DNA of 64,000 nucleotides from the NCBI GenBank assembly GCA_045106815.1, contig JBGCFG010000095.1:1-64000 (forward strand), given 5' to 3'. Both the position numbers and the translations under genes were made by a program. The stretch is from JAUIAI01 sp045106815 (lineage in GTDB: Bacteria; Pseudomonadota; Gammaproteobacteria; Burkholderiales; Burkholderiaceae_E). Positions 17,779-26,343 of this stretch are shown one piece after another; position 1 is the first letter of the stretch, and each line of letters begins with the position of its first letter. Under the pieces are notes generated by a model, which saw nothing but the letters and a program-made list of their open reading frames with translations, did not search any database and was not told the origin of the DNA.

Positions 17779-18514
17779 TGCGTGAAGCCTTCAAAAGTTT
17801 GTTGATATCTTTCTTCATCTTTGACGGATCGGTTTGCGCCGGAAACCTCATCATGAGGTTTCCGAGAGGATCAATCAGGAAAATATGATCCACTGGCTGC
17901 TGACCCGTGGCTGGCTGAAAAAGGGACCGGGCCGTTGCGGGCGCGACGCGCGCGGTCACCATACCGGCATGCTGCTTAAGCAGGTCTGCCGCTGGCGACA
18001 CGTCATCCGTCACCAGCCAGAGCCTTTGAACACGATCACGATGCTTACCAGTCGTCAGACGCACCTGACGCATGTTGTAGAGATTCGTCTGGCATGCTGA
18101 ATCACAAGCTGCTGGCGCCACTAATACCATCAGCCAGCGCCCGCGCCAGTCGTTGAGGCTGACCGTTTCTCCCGCCGTCACATCGGGCGTTTTCGGTGCC
18201 AAGGGCGTATCCAGTCCGAGTCTGGCCTTTTCATCGACCGGCAATGTGTCGGCAAGCGGGCTGGTCTCCAGGCTCCGAGTGTCGACCTGGGGGTTTACCA
18301 GATCGCCGTAATTGGTCCGCCCTTCCGGCGGCAGAAAATAGTAAGCCGTATAAGAAGCCACAACGGGTGCTATGCAGACGGCCGCGAGAAGCAGCAGGAC
18401 CCGCTTATTATTCGCTTTCGGTTTTGGCTTGTTTGCGCCTGGCGTTGCCCTATTGGCTGGCTCGGCGCTCGAGTCCGATGTGGCGACCACCGGCTCTGAC
18501 TGTTCGACAGACAT
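17771..18514 (-). CDS. Membrane-anchored protein of the cytochrome oxidase operon
   Basis: This 247-residue protein has a Ser/Ala/Pro-rich cytoplasmic N-terminus, one membrane helix (VLLLLAAVCIAPVVASYTAYYFL region) and a periplasmic domain. The domain has a SCO-like layout, including CDSACQTNLYNMRQV, suggestive of a thioredoxin fold with a CxxxC pair. A protein of this type commonly precedes ctaA in betaproteobacterial oxidase operons. A role in copper or heme handling is inferred. The ATG at 18514 was chosen; a frame to 18610 would add unrelated residues. It heads the ctaA-ctaB-SCO1 block. Confidence 0.85.
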   Translation of the reverse strand: MSVEQSEPVVATSDSSAEPANRATPGANKPKPKANNKRVLLLLAAVCIAPVVASYTAYYFLPPEGRTNYGDLVNPQVDTRSLETSPLADTLPVDEKARLGLDTPLAPKTPDVTAGETVSLNDWRGRWLMVLVAPAACDSACQTNLYNMRQVRLTTGKHRDRVQRLWLVTDDVSPAADLLKQHAGMVTARVAPATARSLFQPATGQQPVDHIFLIDPLGNLMMRFPAQTDPSKMKKDINKLLKASRIG

Positions 18515-18613
18515 CGTCAAGACTCGCTTTTGTAGTAGGGCTATTGTAGGCGCAGACGTGCATACTCTGCGGGCATACCCCTGTCGGCCGCACGCCCGCT
18601 TTCGGAGCAAAAA

Positions 18614-18829
18614 TTGAAGTGGTTGGTTCTTATTGGTTTCCTTCTGATTATCGCCTCGATGGCCTCGGCGATGGTTTTTCTAGTGCGCGACAAAGGAGGC
18701 ACACGAAATGTGGCGAGAGCCCTGACGTTTCGGGTCGGCTTCTCGATTCTGTTGTTCGCGATGCTGCTGTTTGCCAACTGGATGGGCTGGATTAGCAGCA
18801 CGGGTTTGCCTGTTAACCGAACGGGATGA
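18614..18829 (+). CDS. DUF2909 twin transmembrane protein
   Basis: This 71-residue protein has two hydrophobic helices separated by a short basic loop (VRDKGGTRNVARALTFRVG), the pattern of DUF2909 proteins found with oxidase genes in betaproteobacteria. The start is a TTG at 18614 with GGAG six bases upstream. It is divergent from the ctaA block, at the left edge of the roughly 23-kb stretch that separates the two oxidase blocks. The function is not known; association with oxidase assembly is inferred from context. Confidence 0.85.
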   Translation: MKWLVLIGFLLIIASMASAMVFLVRDKGGTRNVARALTFRVGFSILLFAMLLFANWMGWISSTGLPVNRTG

Positions 18830-18846
18830 ACTGAGCGGGCACCCAT

Positions 18847-18878
18847 AAAAAAACGGCACCCTGGGGCGCCGTTTTTTT
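18847..18878. terminator. Bidirectional rho-independent terminator
   Basis: An A-run, an eight-pair stem (ACGGCACC with GGCGCCGT, one non-canonical pair), a four-base loop and a T-run lie between the ends of the convergent DUF2909 and polysaccharide export genes. The stem works for both directions. Confidence 0.9.
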
Positions 18879-18891
18879 GACGTTCGACTGA

Positions 18892-19782
18892 TCAGAAGAT
18901 GCTTTCTCGCACGAAGATCAGATCATCAGGCTTGATCGCGTCATCCAGGCGTGGCTCAAGAACCTGAACGGTCCGTTCCTGGTAACGACGCTGGACGCGA
19001 ACGCCCCGGTCCGTCCCGCGCAGAGTCAGGCCACCGCCTTTAGCAATTGCCTGTGCCAGCGTCATGCCACGCTCGAGCGTATACATGCCGGGCCGCTGGA
19101 CCTGACCATAGACATAAAAGATCGGTGCGCGATTGACATACACAACATCGCCAGCCTGAAGGGCCAGGTCTTTCTTTGTGTCGCCAGTGGCGAACATTTC
19201 AACCAGGTCGATATCGATTTTTTGCTGCTTACCATTGCGGCTCGTCACGAGTGTCACGTAGTCGGCGCCAGCCTGAGTCACACCACCTGCCATCGATAAC
19301 ACTTCTGACAAACGCATGCCGGTCGTTTCAAGCGCATAGCGCCCTGGCTTGGCCACATTACCCAACACCGACACCTGCTGGCTGCGGAACTGCAACACAT
19401 TCAGGGTGACCTGCGGGTTTTGCAGGAAGTTACCCTGCTTTAGGCGCCGTGCGATTAAGCGCTCAGCATCGGTCGGAGACAAGCCGGAAAGCTTGATCAC
19501 GCCGAGCAACGGGTAGGAAATAACGCCGGACTCTGATACGCGAGCCTCAACGGTCAGATCAGTGTTCTGAAAAACCTGGATACGAACGACATCACCTGCG
19601 CCAATCCGATAGTCGACGCGGTCCTGCGCGAAAGCACCAGGCGCAGCGAACAAGACGATCAGAAACGATACAAGCGCCAGCGTCAGTCGCCGCGCAACAT
19701 GCAACATTGAACCCGATGCTTTGCTAGCACCGTCGGCAGACCTGGCTCCACTAGCGGGAGAACTGTTATGGGTATTGATCAT
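18892..19782 (-). CDS. Polysaccharide export protein, Wza/GumB/EpsA type
   Basis: This protein belongs to the outer membrane polysaccharide export family that forms or gates the exit channel. After a signal peptide (ALVSFLIVLFAAPGAFAQ) it has the Poly_export domain starting DYRIGAGDVVRIQVF, then SLBB-type repeats (VSVLGNVAKPGRYAL and FYVYGQVQRPGMYTLE), ending in DDLIFVRESIF. No lipobox Cys is seen, unlike E. coli Wza. I chose the ATG at 19782; an ATG at 19707 directly before the signal peptide is equally possible. It follows the EpsL-like gene on the same strand by 204 bp. Confidence 0.93.
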   Translation of the reverse strand: MINTHNSSPASGARSADGASKASGSMLHVARRLTLALVSFLIVLFAAPGAFAQDRVDYRIGAGDVVRIQVFQNTDLTVEARVSESGVISYPLLGVIKLSGLSPTDAERLIARRLKQGNFLQNPQVTLNVLQFRSQQVSVLGNVAKPGRYALETTGMRLSEVLSMAGGVTQAGADYVTLVTSRNGKQQKIDIDLVEMFATGDTKKDLALQAGDVVYVNRAPIFYVYGQVQRPGMYTLERGMTLAQAIAKGGGLTLRGTDRGVRVQRRYQERTVQVLEPRLDDAIKPDDLIFVRESIF

Positions 19783-19986
19783 AATTGCAGCATTTCCGTC
19801 GATTAATTTTTCACTGGAAAATAATAGCGGCCCCACTGAGCCGGGCTTGTGAACGATGTCGCACAAACCCCGCCGGGACGACAATTGCGAGAACAGAAGC
19901 GGAGTTTGTCTTTTATTGTGCCTGCGACTGACACCTGGAACGCATCAAACCCTGGCCAGGTGGACTCCTTACTAGAACGATCTGCT

Positions 19987-21348
19987 CTAAAAACTCAGGT
20001 TGCCGCCAATCGTAAATGAGTTGGCGTCATAACGGTTATTGATGAAATTCGAATCACGCTCCCGCATCAGGAAGCCAACATTAAAGACAATATTGCGGGC
20101 GTATTGCCAATCGGCTCTAACACCAATAATCGTGATGTCATCTTCGCGCACCTCGGCCGAGTTGGCCACAAACCCTGGGTCACCGTCGTATTTGAGCTGT
20201 GAATAACTCAAATTGAAGTTAAGTGTAATTTTTCCCGTCAAACGAAAACTGGGCCGCAGAGCGATACGATTTGTGTCGACGAAATTGGCAGTCAACACTT
20301 CCTGGGAGGCAATATCGCGGATGAGATCGGCCGCCATAAAAAACCGCCCCCCCGGCCTGAATTCATAAGTCAGGCGGGCCGTGGGACCCGAGAAGTCGCG
20401 CTCCTGCAAATTATCAAAGCTACGCTTGGTCAGGCCAACTTCGCCGAAAATTCGGGCGTCTTCATTGGGCTTGTACTGGGCCCGCAGCAGAAACTGATCC
20501 TGCACGAAGCCGTTGTCGATCGGGGTACCCAGCACACCGCCGCCAGCATCCACGACCTGCCGATTAGGGTATTCACCGTCGGTCCGCCGATACACAAATG
20601 CCAACTCGGTACCGGTTCCGGGCGCGTAGCGCGCTCCAGCCTCAATACCCGTGAAGTTTTGATCGGAAGCCTCCTGAGCGGCGGTGGAGTTCGTCAGCGT
20701 GGTGTTGTCGATGCCAGTAATCAGGGCCCAGCTTGGCGTCAGCCTCAGGCCGCCCGTAAAGTAGATACGGCGCGTACGCTGCAGGTTTTTCTCAGACTGA
20801 CGCACCTCCGAGAACGAAGACGCCACCTGGCCAAGGTTTAAACCCAGGGTGCCAAACCAGGGGCGCCCAATGGCCCAGGCCCAGTTGGCGTCAAAGTTGT
20901 ACCCGATATAGTCAAACTGAGAATAATTAAAGAACTTAACCGGCGTAATCCGACCGCCCACTGTGAAACGCTGCAAACTGACATCGCGGTCAAACTTCAC
21001 GCCGAACAAAGCATCAACTCGCGTGTCGCTGCGAGCCGTATCGCCAAAAATCCCGACCGGGTTAGCGCCTTCAGGCAACAGAAAAACGTTGTCTTCATAC
21101 GTCAGGTCGGCACCCGCCTGGAAAGTCAAAACGTCTTCGACCTGTTGCGGCTGACCGAGCCCTTGACCCTGCCCCTGAGCGATAGCGGGCGATTGCGCCG
21201 CCAATCCGAAGGCTAGTGCGGCGGCCAACGCGACCGGACTACCTGCCATGGGTGAACCGCCAAAGCGCGCAGGGGTACCCGCGGCTGACCGAAGAATGTA
21301 TTTTTTGGAAATGGCTCGCGCCTTGCGAGTCGTTTCAGGGAGATGCAT
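19987..21348 (-). CDS. EpsL-like outer membrane beta-barrel protein of a polysaccharide locus
   Basis: This 453-residue protein has a basic N-terminus and signal peptide ending near AIAQ, then a short Gly/Gln linker and alternating amphipathic strands rich in aromatic residues, ending FTIGGNLSF with the C-terminal aromatic typical of outer membrane barrels. Strand motifs such as LTYEDNVFLL, TRNGFV-type turns and YARNIVFNVGFLMRERDSNF resemble the EpsL proteins of exopolysaccharide operons. It probably assists export through the outer membrane. It is transcribed away from the divergent glycosylphosphotransferase gene. Confidence 0.85.
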   Translation of the reverse strand: MHLPETTRKARAISKKYILRSAAGTPARFGGSPMAGSPVALAAALAFGLAAQSPAIAQGQGQGLGQPQQVEDVLTFQAGADLTYEDNVFLLPEGANPVGIFGDTARSDTRVDALFGVKFDRDVSLQRFTVGGRITPVKFFNYSQFDYIGYNFDANWAWAIGRPWFGTLGLNLGQVASSFSEVRQSEKNLQRTRRIYFTGGLRLTPSWALITGIDNTTLTNSTAAQEASDQNFTGIEAGARYAPGTGTELAFVYRRTDGEYPNRQVVDAGGGVLGTPIDNGFVQDQFLLRAQYKPNEDARIFGEVGLTKRSFDNLQERDFSGPTARLTYEFRPGGRFFMAADLIRDIASQEVLTANFVDTNRIALRPSFRLTGKITLNFNLSYSQLKYDGDPGFVANSAEVREDDITIIGVRADWQYARNIVFNVGFLMRERDSNFINNRYDANSFTIGGNLSF

Positions 21349-21538
21349 AGCCTTCCTTCATTGATATTCGCTCGACGAACGACTGTCGGCCATTGATTGT
21401 CGGGAAATCGTACGCGAGCGTCGAATTCGTCACCGTTCAAACATCTTACTCGACCGATAATCACTGCCACGGCGGATAGGCCGCCAAAGAACAGGCATTC
21501 TGTCGAACCTGACTCCCCTTGTCTCAGATTAACTACAC

Positions 21539-22948
21539 ATGGCCGATATCAGACCGCAGGCGTTGAGCGGATCACGTACCCAAATAAAGACCGGCAATAG
21601 CACCCTGCTCGACCTGGCCAAGTCAGTCACTGATCCGGTCATTGCCGTGTTGTGCCTGTTCTTCTCAGCATGGGCCTGGGGTCAGGCTTTCGGCCCTGGT
21701 GAAATGGTGTTGGGGCTGATTACGTTCTCGCTGATGTATCCAGGCAGTGTGCCGTTTGCGTATCAGCAGCGAAAATTGCTCAGGCAGCTTGCTTCGCAAT
21801 GGGGCTTGGTGCTCAGCCTGCTGCTTTTGTTTGGTCTCGTCGTGGATATGCTCCGCCTATTCGATACCAATATGCTCGCGACCTGGGTGGTTCTGACCCC
21901 CGCGGTGCAGGCTGCAGTGCACTTCCTAGTACCGGTTGCCCTGCCAAAACTCATCGCCATGCGCGGCGAGAGTACCGCCATCGTGATTGGCGCCAATGAT
22001 CTGGGCCGGGCGCTCGCGAGATCACTGGCTTCTGACCCTTATTCGCAAACTCGGGTTACCGCCTTTTTTGATGACCGAGAGCTAACCCGGCTGGGCGGGG
22101 TAGTCGAGGCGCCGATCAGTGGGCGCATCGACCGAGTCGCTGATTTCGTCCGGTTTAACCATACCGATCAAATCTTTATCGCGTTACCGATGGCCTCCCA
22201 GCCGCGCATTCTCAAGCTGCTGGATGAGTTGCGCGACACCACTGCCTCAATCTACTTTGTGCCGGATATCTTCATGTACGACCTAATCCAGGCGCGGGTT
22301 GATACGGTGGTGGGCCTGCCCGTGCTGGCCGTTTGCGAAACACCGTTCCATGGCACGACTGGCATGATCAAACGTCTGTCTGACCTGCTCATTTCTTTAA
22401 GCGCGGTCATCATGCTGAGTCCACTCATGCTGCTCATCGCCCTGGCAATCAAAATCAATATGCCTGGGCCTGTGCTGTTTAGACAACGACGCTATGGCCT
22501 TGATGGTCGAGAGATCATTGTCTGGAAGTTCCGCTCGATGAAGGTTGCCGAGGATGGTGCTGAAGTCAAACAAGCCACCAAGGATGATGACCGCATCACA
22601 CCGCTTGGCAGGTTCCTTCGCAGAACCTCACTTGATGAATTGCCACAGTTTTTTAATGTGCTGAGTGGTCAAATGAGTGTCGTTGGGCCGCGGCCTCATG
22701 CCGTCGTCCACAACGAGACCTATCGGAAACTGATCAAGGGCTACATGATCCGGCACAAAGTCAAGCCGGGCATCACCGGGCTAGCCCAGGTGAACGGTGC
22801 CCGGGGCGAGACTGAAACTGTAGATAAAATGGAACGCCGTATCCGTTACGACCTGAAATATCTTCGTGACTGGTCATTGCGGCTGGATCTCATCATTATC
22901 TGGAAAACTGTCTGGCAGGCGTTTGGGCGAGACCCAAATGCGTATTAA
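21539..22948 (+). CDS. Polyprenyl glycosylphosphotransferase (WcaJ/EpsB type), paralogue 1
   Basis: This 469-residue inner membrane enzyme moves a sugar-1-phosphate to undecaprenyl phosphate to start repeat-unit assembly. It has four or so N-terminal membrane helices, a CoA-binding-like domain with FFDDREL (about 177-183), a re-entrant helix near 280-305, and the catalytic bacterial sugar transferase domain with VWKFRSM, SLDELPQFFNVL and SVVGPRPH. The paralogue at 58954-60348 is highly similar throughout, including FFDDREL and DQIFIALP. The sugar donor is unknown. It is divergent from the EpsL-like gene with 190 bp between. Confidence 0.94.
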   Translation: MADIRPQALSGSRTQIKTGNSTLLDLAKSVTDPVIAVLCLFFSAWAWGQAFGPGEMVLGLITFSLMYPGSVPFAYQQRKLLRQLASQWGLVLSLLLLFGLVVDMLRLFDTNMLATWVVLTPAVQAAVHFLVPVALPKLIAMRGESTAIVIGANDLGRALARSLASDPYSQTRVTAFFDDRELTRLGGVVEAPISGRIDRVADFVRFNHTDQIFIALPMASQPRILKLLDELRDTTASIYFVPDIFMYDLIQARVDTVVGLPVLAVCETPFHGTTGMIKRLSDLLISLSAVIMLSPLMLLIALAIKINMPGPVLFRQRRYGLDGREIIVWKFRSMKVAEDGAEVKQATKDDDRITPLGRFLRRTSLDELPQFFNVLSGQMSVVGPRPHAVVHNETYRKLIKGYMIRHKVKPGITGLAQVNGARGETETVDKMERRIRYDLKYLRDWSLRLDLIIIWKTVWQAFGRDPNAY

Positions 22949-23074
22949 CCGCGCAAACGTCCTGACGGCTAGCACTGCGACAACATTGGCGTGACCCGTT
23001 TGTGAGGGTCAATCTGACCCGAACAATACCGAGCGACGGAATCAACCGCGCCGGGCTTAGGAGGAATAAAGCAC

Positions 23075-26000
23075 ATGGCCATCTTTCTTGAGGTCATCGA
23101 CGCGGCCGGCAACATTACCCGCCTCCCGGTGGAAAACGGCCGAATCGATGTGGCCGCCCAGCCTGGCACGATCTATCGGGTGGTCGATGAGAATGGTGGC
23201 CCGATCGGGTCAGGTCCCCGCGTGCTGCGAGTGGATGACGATATCGTCATCACCGACCTGCCCGCTGGTGAAGTCGTGGGTCTAACCGACTTCTTCAGTG
23301 CCTGCACCCCAACTCAGCCTTGCACGCTCTCATTGCAGGAGATAGGCGGCAGCGCAGGCGAAACTGTCACACCTGCCTCGGAGCCAGTTGCTGCGCTTCA
23401 GGAAGGCGGCTTTCTAATGAACCGCCTGGCGGTGGAGTCAGAATCCCTGGCCCCCATTGAGTCCGGTGGCGGCTTAGGCTGGAAACCGATTGCCGCTGGT
23501 GTGGGTGCGCTGGCCGTGCTTGGCGCTGCCGGCGGCGGTGGCGGGGGCGGTGGTGGCGATTCAGTGCCTCCCGTGGCACCGAGCCTGAAATCAAACAGCG
23601 TTAACAGTCCGACACCGGTCCTGGAGGGGCTTGCCGAACCCAACTCACGGGTCACCGTAGCCATCAATCTGGGCGGCACCGGCGCCGAAGTCCGTTATGC
23701 GGCAACTGCAGACGCGGAAGGAAACTGGTCTGTTGACCTGGCCAATGACGCCCCGATTGCGGGTGCACTACCAGACGCGGGCCTACCAACTGACGCCGCC
23801 TCACCGATCACCCTGACTGCCATCGACCCGGCCGGCAATACAAGTGCGGGTGAGACGGTATCGGTCGTGGTGGATACTACGCCGCCAGTCGCAGTTGCCT
23901 CCATCACAGGCCTTGTTGATGACGTGGCACCAGCGACCTCCACATTGACTGACGATGGTGCGAGTAACGATACGCAACCCACCGTCACGGGCACTCTCAG
24001 CGCGCCACTGGAAGTGGGCGATTTTGTGGCCATCTCGCGCGATGGAACCGTTGTTGGTCAGGCCGATGTAACCGGGACGACTTTTACATTTGACGATGGT
24101 CCGCTGCCCGAAGGATCGGTTCGCTACACCGCCCAGGTCAGCGATGCGGCCGGCAACACGACGGCTGCCAGTAGCCCGTTTCTGTTGACCGTCGATACAA
24201 CAGCCCCCGCCGCGCCAGTGATTACCGGCCCCAATGCAAACAGCGTCATCACTGCCGCGATTGCGAGCTCCGGCGTCACCGTTAGCGGGACCGCTGACGC
24301 AACGGATGCAAGCACCGTGGTGATTGCATTTGGCACGGTGACCCGGGAAGCCAACGTTGCAGCCAACGGCACCTGGTCTACGACCTTCACGAGCGGACAA
24401 TTGCCCGCCGATGGCGCGCAAACGATCGTCGTGCGAGCCGTTGATGAGGCTGGTAACGTGAGCGATGGCGCCGCGTCTCGAGCCGTTACGCTCGACCGGA
24501 CGCTGCCAACGCCAACCTTCGATACTGATGGCGCAGCGGTCACGAATGATCCGTTCGTTGTGACCATCACGTTCAGCGAAGCGGTGACTGGCTTCACCGC
24601 CGCCGATGTGGCGGTATCGGGTGGTACTGCGAGCAATTTTTCCGGCAGCGGGACGACCTATCAGCTCACGGTGACACCCACTGCCAATGCTGAGGGCAAT
24701 GCTGTTGTCTCGATCGCGCAAGGCGCCGGGCAGGACTCCGCTGGTAATCCGAGCGATGCGGGCAGTGTGTCACGGCCGGTCGATACCGCCGGTCCCTCAC
24801 TCAACATCACCGATAGCGCCACGGGCACGGCGACAGGCCCGTTCAACTTTATCTTTACGTTCGATGAGGCAGTCAGCGGCTTTGCGGCTAATGACATCAC
24901 CATCACCGGCGGCACCGCTGGCACCTTTACCCGCGTCAACGCCTCGACCTATCAGCTCGCAGTAACACCGGGAAGCGGTGCTTCTGGCACTGTGACCGCC
25001 ACGGTCGCCAATGGCGCAGCGGTAGATGCAGCCGGCAATCAGTCTACCGGCGACACCGCGTCACAGCCCTTTGTCAATGACGTGACCGATCCGCAGCTCA
25101 CGATTTCCGATACGACCCCGGCTGCCACTGCGACCGGGCCTGTTGTCTTCCGGTTTTCGTTCAACGAGGACGTGACTGGTTTCACCGCCGCTGATATTGA
25201 CGTTAGCGGTGTCCCCGCTTCTGCTGTTGGGCCGCTGTCAGCAGTAACCGGCTCAAGAGTCTTCGAACTAACCGTGACACCGGCAGAGAATACTGACGGC
25301 ACCATCACGGTTGAAGTAGACGATGGCGTGGCGCAGGACGCGGCCGGCAACACCAGCGTTACCACGAACCCTGGTAACTCTGCGACCCAGGCCTTTGATA
25401 CAGATCAGTTACCCACCCTAGCGATCACCACCGATGCGCCCGCGACGGTGCCCGCGCGCCTGCCGTTCGAGGTGACGTTTACCTTCAGCGAGCCAGTCAC
25501 CGGATTCACCGCCGCAGACGTTACCGTGACCAACGGCGCTTTAAGCGGATTTTCAGGCTCTGGAGAGGACTACACAGCGACGATTACGCCGACTGACAAT
25601 ACCGAGGGCAATATCGGCATTTCGGTTAGAAACAATGCGGCGATTGACGGACAGGGCAACCGCACCAATGCGACGACTGGCCCTACCATTGCCTATGACC
25701 GCGAAGACCCCGTTCTGACCATCACAGATACAACCAACGCGAATGACACGGTCACTTTTACGTTCACTTTCAGCGAAGCAGTCACCGGCTTTACCGCCGC
25801 AGACGTCGTTGTGACTTCCACGGAAGGCACGCCAACAACCGGGCCGCTAACAACAGTCGGATCAAGTGGGGCGGTGTATCGCATGGTTGTCGCTCCACCG
25901 GATGGAGAGACGGGAGACTTGACCGTTTCGGTTGCCGCTGGTGCCGCACAGGACGCAGCCGGCAACAATAGCGGTGCAGCCACCGAAGATGAACCCTTCG

Positions 26001-26224
26001 ATACCAGCAACGGCAACATCAACCTGCAAGCAACGGCGAACAATGTATTGACACCCGGCGATTTGCTCAACACCGAAAACGATGTGTTCTCAGTGAATGC
26101 CGAACCCTCGCAAAGCGCTGGTCAGCCAGGACAGGACGAGGCGGCAAACAGCGTATCCAGTGCATCGGTTAGCGCGATGAATAATTCCCTGCTGCCCGAG
26201 AACACTCCCGCAAACCTGGTCTAA
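23075..26224 (+). CDS. Ig-repeat surface adhesin with BapA-prefix-like N-terminus (large paralogue)
   Basis: This 1049-residue protein resembles type I-secreted biofilm adhesins. Residues 1-110 form a BapA-prefix-like domain (MAIFLEVIDAAGN start). A hydrophobic stretch and poly-Gly linker follow at about 145-165, as in the retention region of such adhesins. Then come bacterial Ig-like repeats: several of the VTGTLSAP type to about 490, then five of the TFSEAVTGFTAADV type at about 498, 592, 692, 802 and 894. There is no RTX nonapeptide, and the Asn/Ser-rich tail (about 985-1049) is the only candidate secretion signal. AGGAGG precedes the ATG. The type I secretion genes lie 2 kb downstream. 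Confidence 0.88.
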   Translation: MAIFLEVIDAAGNITRLPVENGRIDVAAQPGTIYRVVDENGGPIGSGPRVLRVDDDIVITDLPAGEVVGLTDFFSACTPTQPCTLSLQEIGGSAGETVTPASEPVAALQEGGFLMNRLAVESESLAPIESGGGLGWKPIAAGVGALAVLGAAGGGGGGGGGDSVPPVAPSLKSNSVNSPTPVLEGLAEPNSRVTVAINLGGTGAEVRYAATADAEGNWSVDLANDAPIAGALPDAGLPTDAASPITLTAIDPAGNTSAGETVSVVVDTTPPVAVASITGLVDDVAPATSTLTDDGASNDTQPTVTGTLSAPLEVGDFVAISRDGTVVGQADVTGTTFTFDDGPLPEGSVRYTAQVSDAAGNTTAASSPFLLTVDTTAPAAPVITGPNANSVITAAIASSGVTVSGTADATDASTVVIAFGTVTREANVAANGTWSTTFTSGQLPADGAQTIVVRAVDEAGNVSDGAASRAVTLDRTLPTPTFDTDGAAVTNDPFVVTITFSEAVTGFTAADVAVSGGTASNFSGSGTTYQLTVTPTANAEGNAVVSIAQGAGQDSAGNPSDAGSVSRPVDTAGPSLNITDSATGTATGPFNFIFTFDEAVSGFAANDITITGGTAGTFTRVNASTYQLAVTPGSGASGTVTATVANGAAVDAAGNQSTGDTASQPFVNDVTDPQLTISDTTPAATATGPVVFRFSFNEDVTGFTAADIDVSGVPASAVGPLSAVTGSRVFELTVTPAENTDGTITVEVDDGVAQDAAGNTSVTTNPGNSATQAFDTDQLPTLAITTDAPATVPARLPFEVTFTFSEPVTGFTAADVTVTNGALSGFSGSGEDYTATITPTDNTEGNIGISVRNNAAIDGQGNRTNATTGPTIAYDREDPVLTITDTTNANDTVTFTFTFSEAVTGFTAADVVVTSTEGTPTTGPLTTVGSSGAVYRMVVAPPDGETGDLTVSVAAGAAQDAAGNNSGAATEDEPFDTSNGNINLQATANNVLTPGDLLNTENDVFSVNAEPSQSAGQPGQDEAANSVSSASVSAMNNSLLPENTPANLV

Positions 26225-26343
26225 ACCGCAGCCAAGCCGAATGACAGAGTCAGTAACCAAGCGTCACAGCTTGGATACGACACTCCCTACAGGACAAGCC
26301 AGCGGCACAGTAGGATTTGGAGGTCACCACTCATCCGAATCCT

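Noticed and set aside
23801..24721. A 306-codon minus-strand frame inside the large adhesin
   Set aside because: Repetitive Ig-like coding sequence keeps the antisense frame open; composition is unnatural and no motif is seen.
23533..26030. Repeats in the adhesin gene considered as a CRISPR or satellite array
   Set aside because: The periodicity follows Ig-like protein domains of 90-100 residues in a continuous reading frame; there are no short identical repeats with unique spacers.
26257..26274. A six-pair hairpin (CCAAGC with GCTTGG) between the two adhesin genes
   Set aside because: There is no T-run, so it is not a convincing terminator, and its size is within chance.
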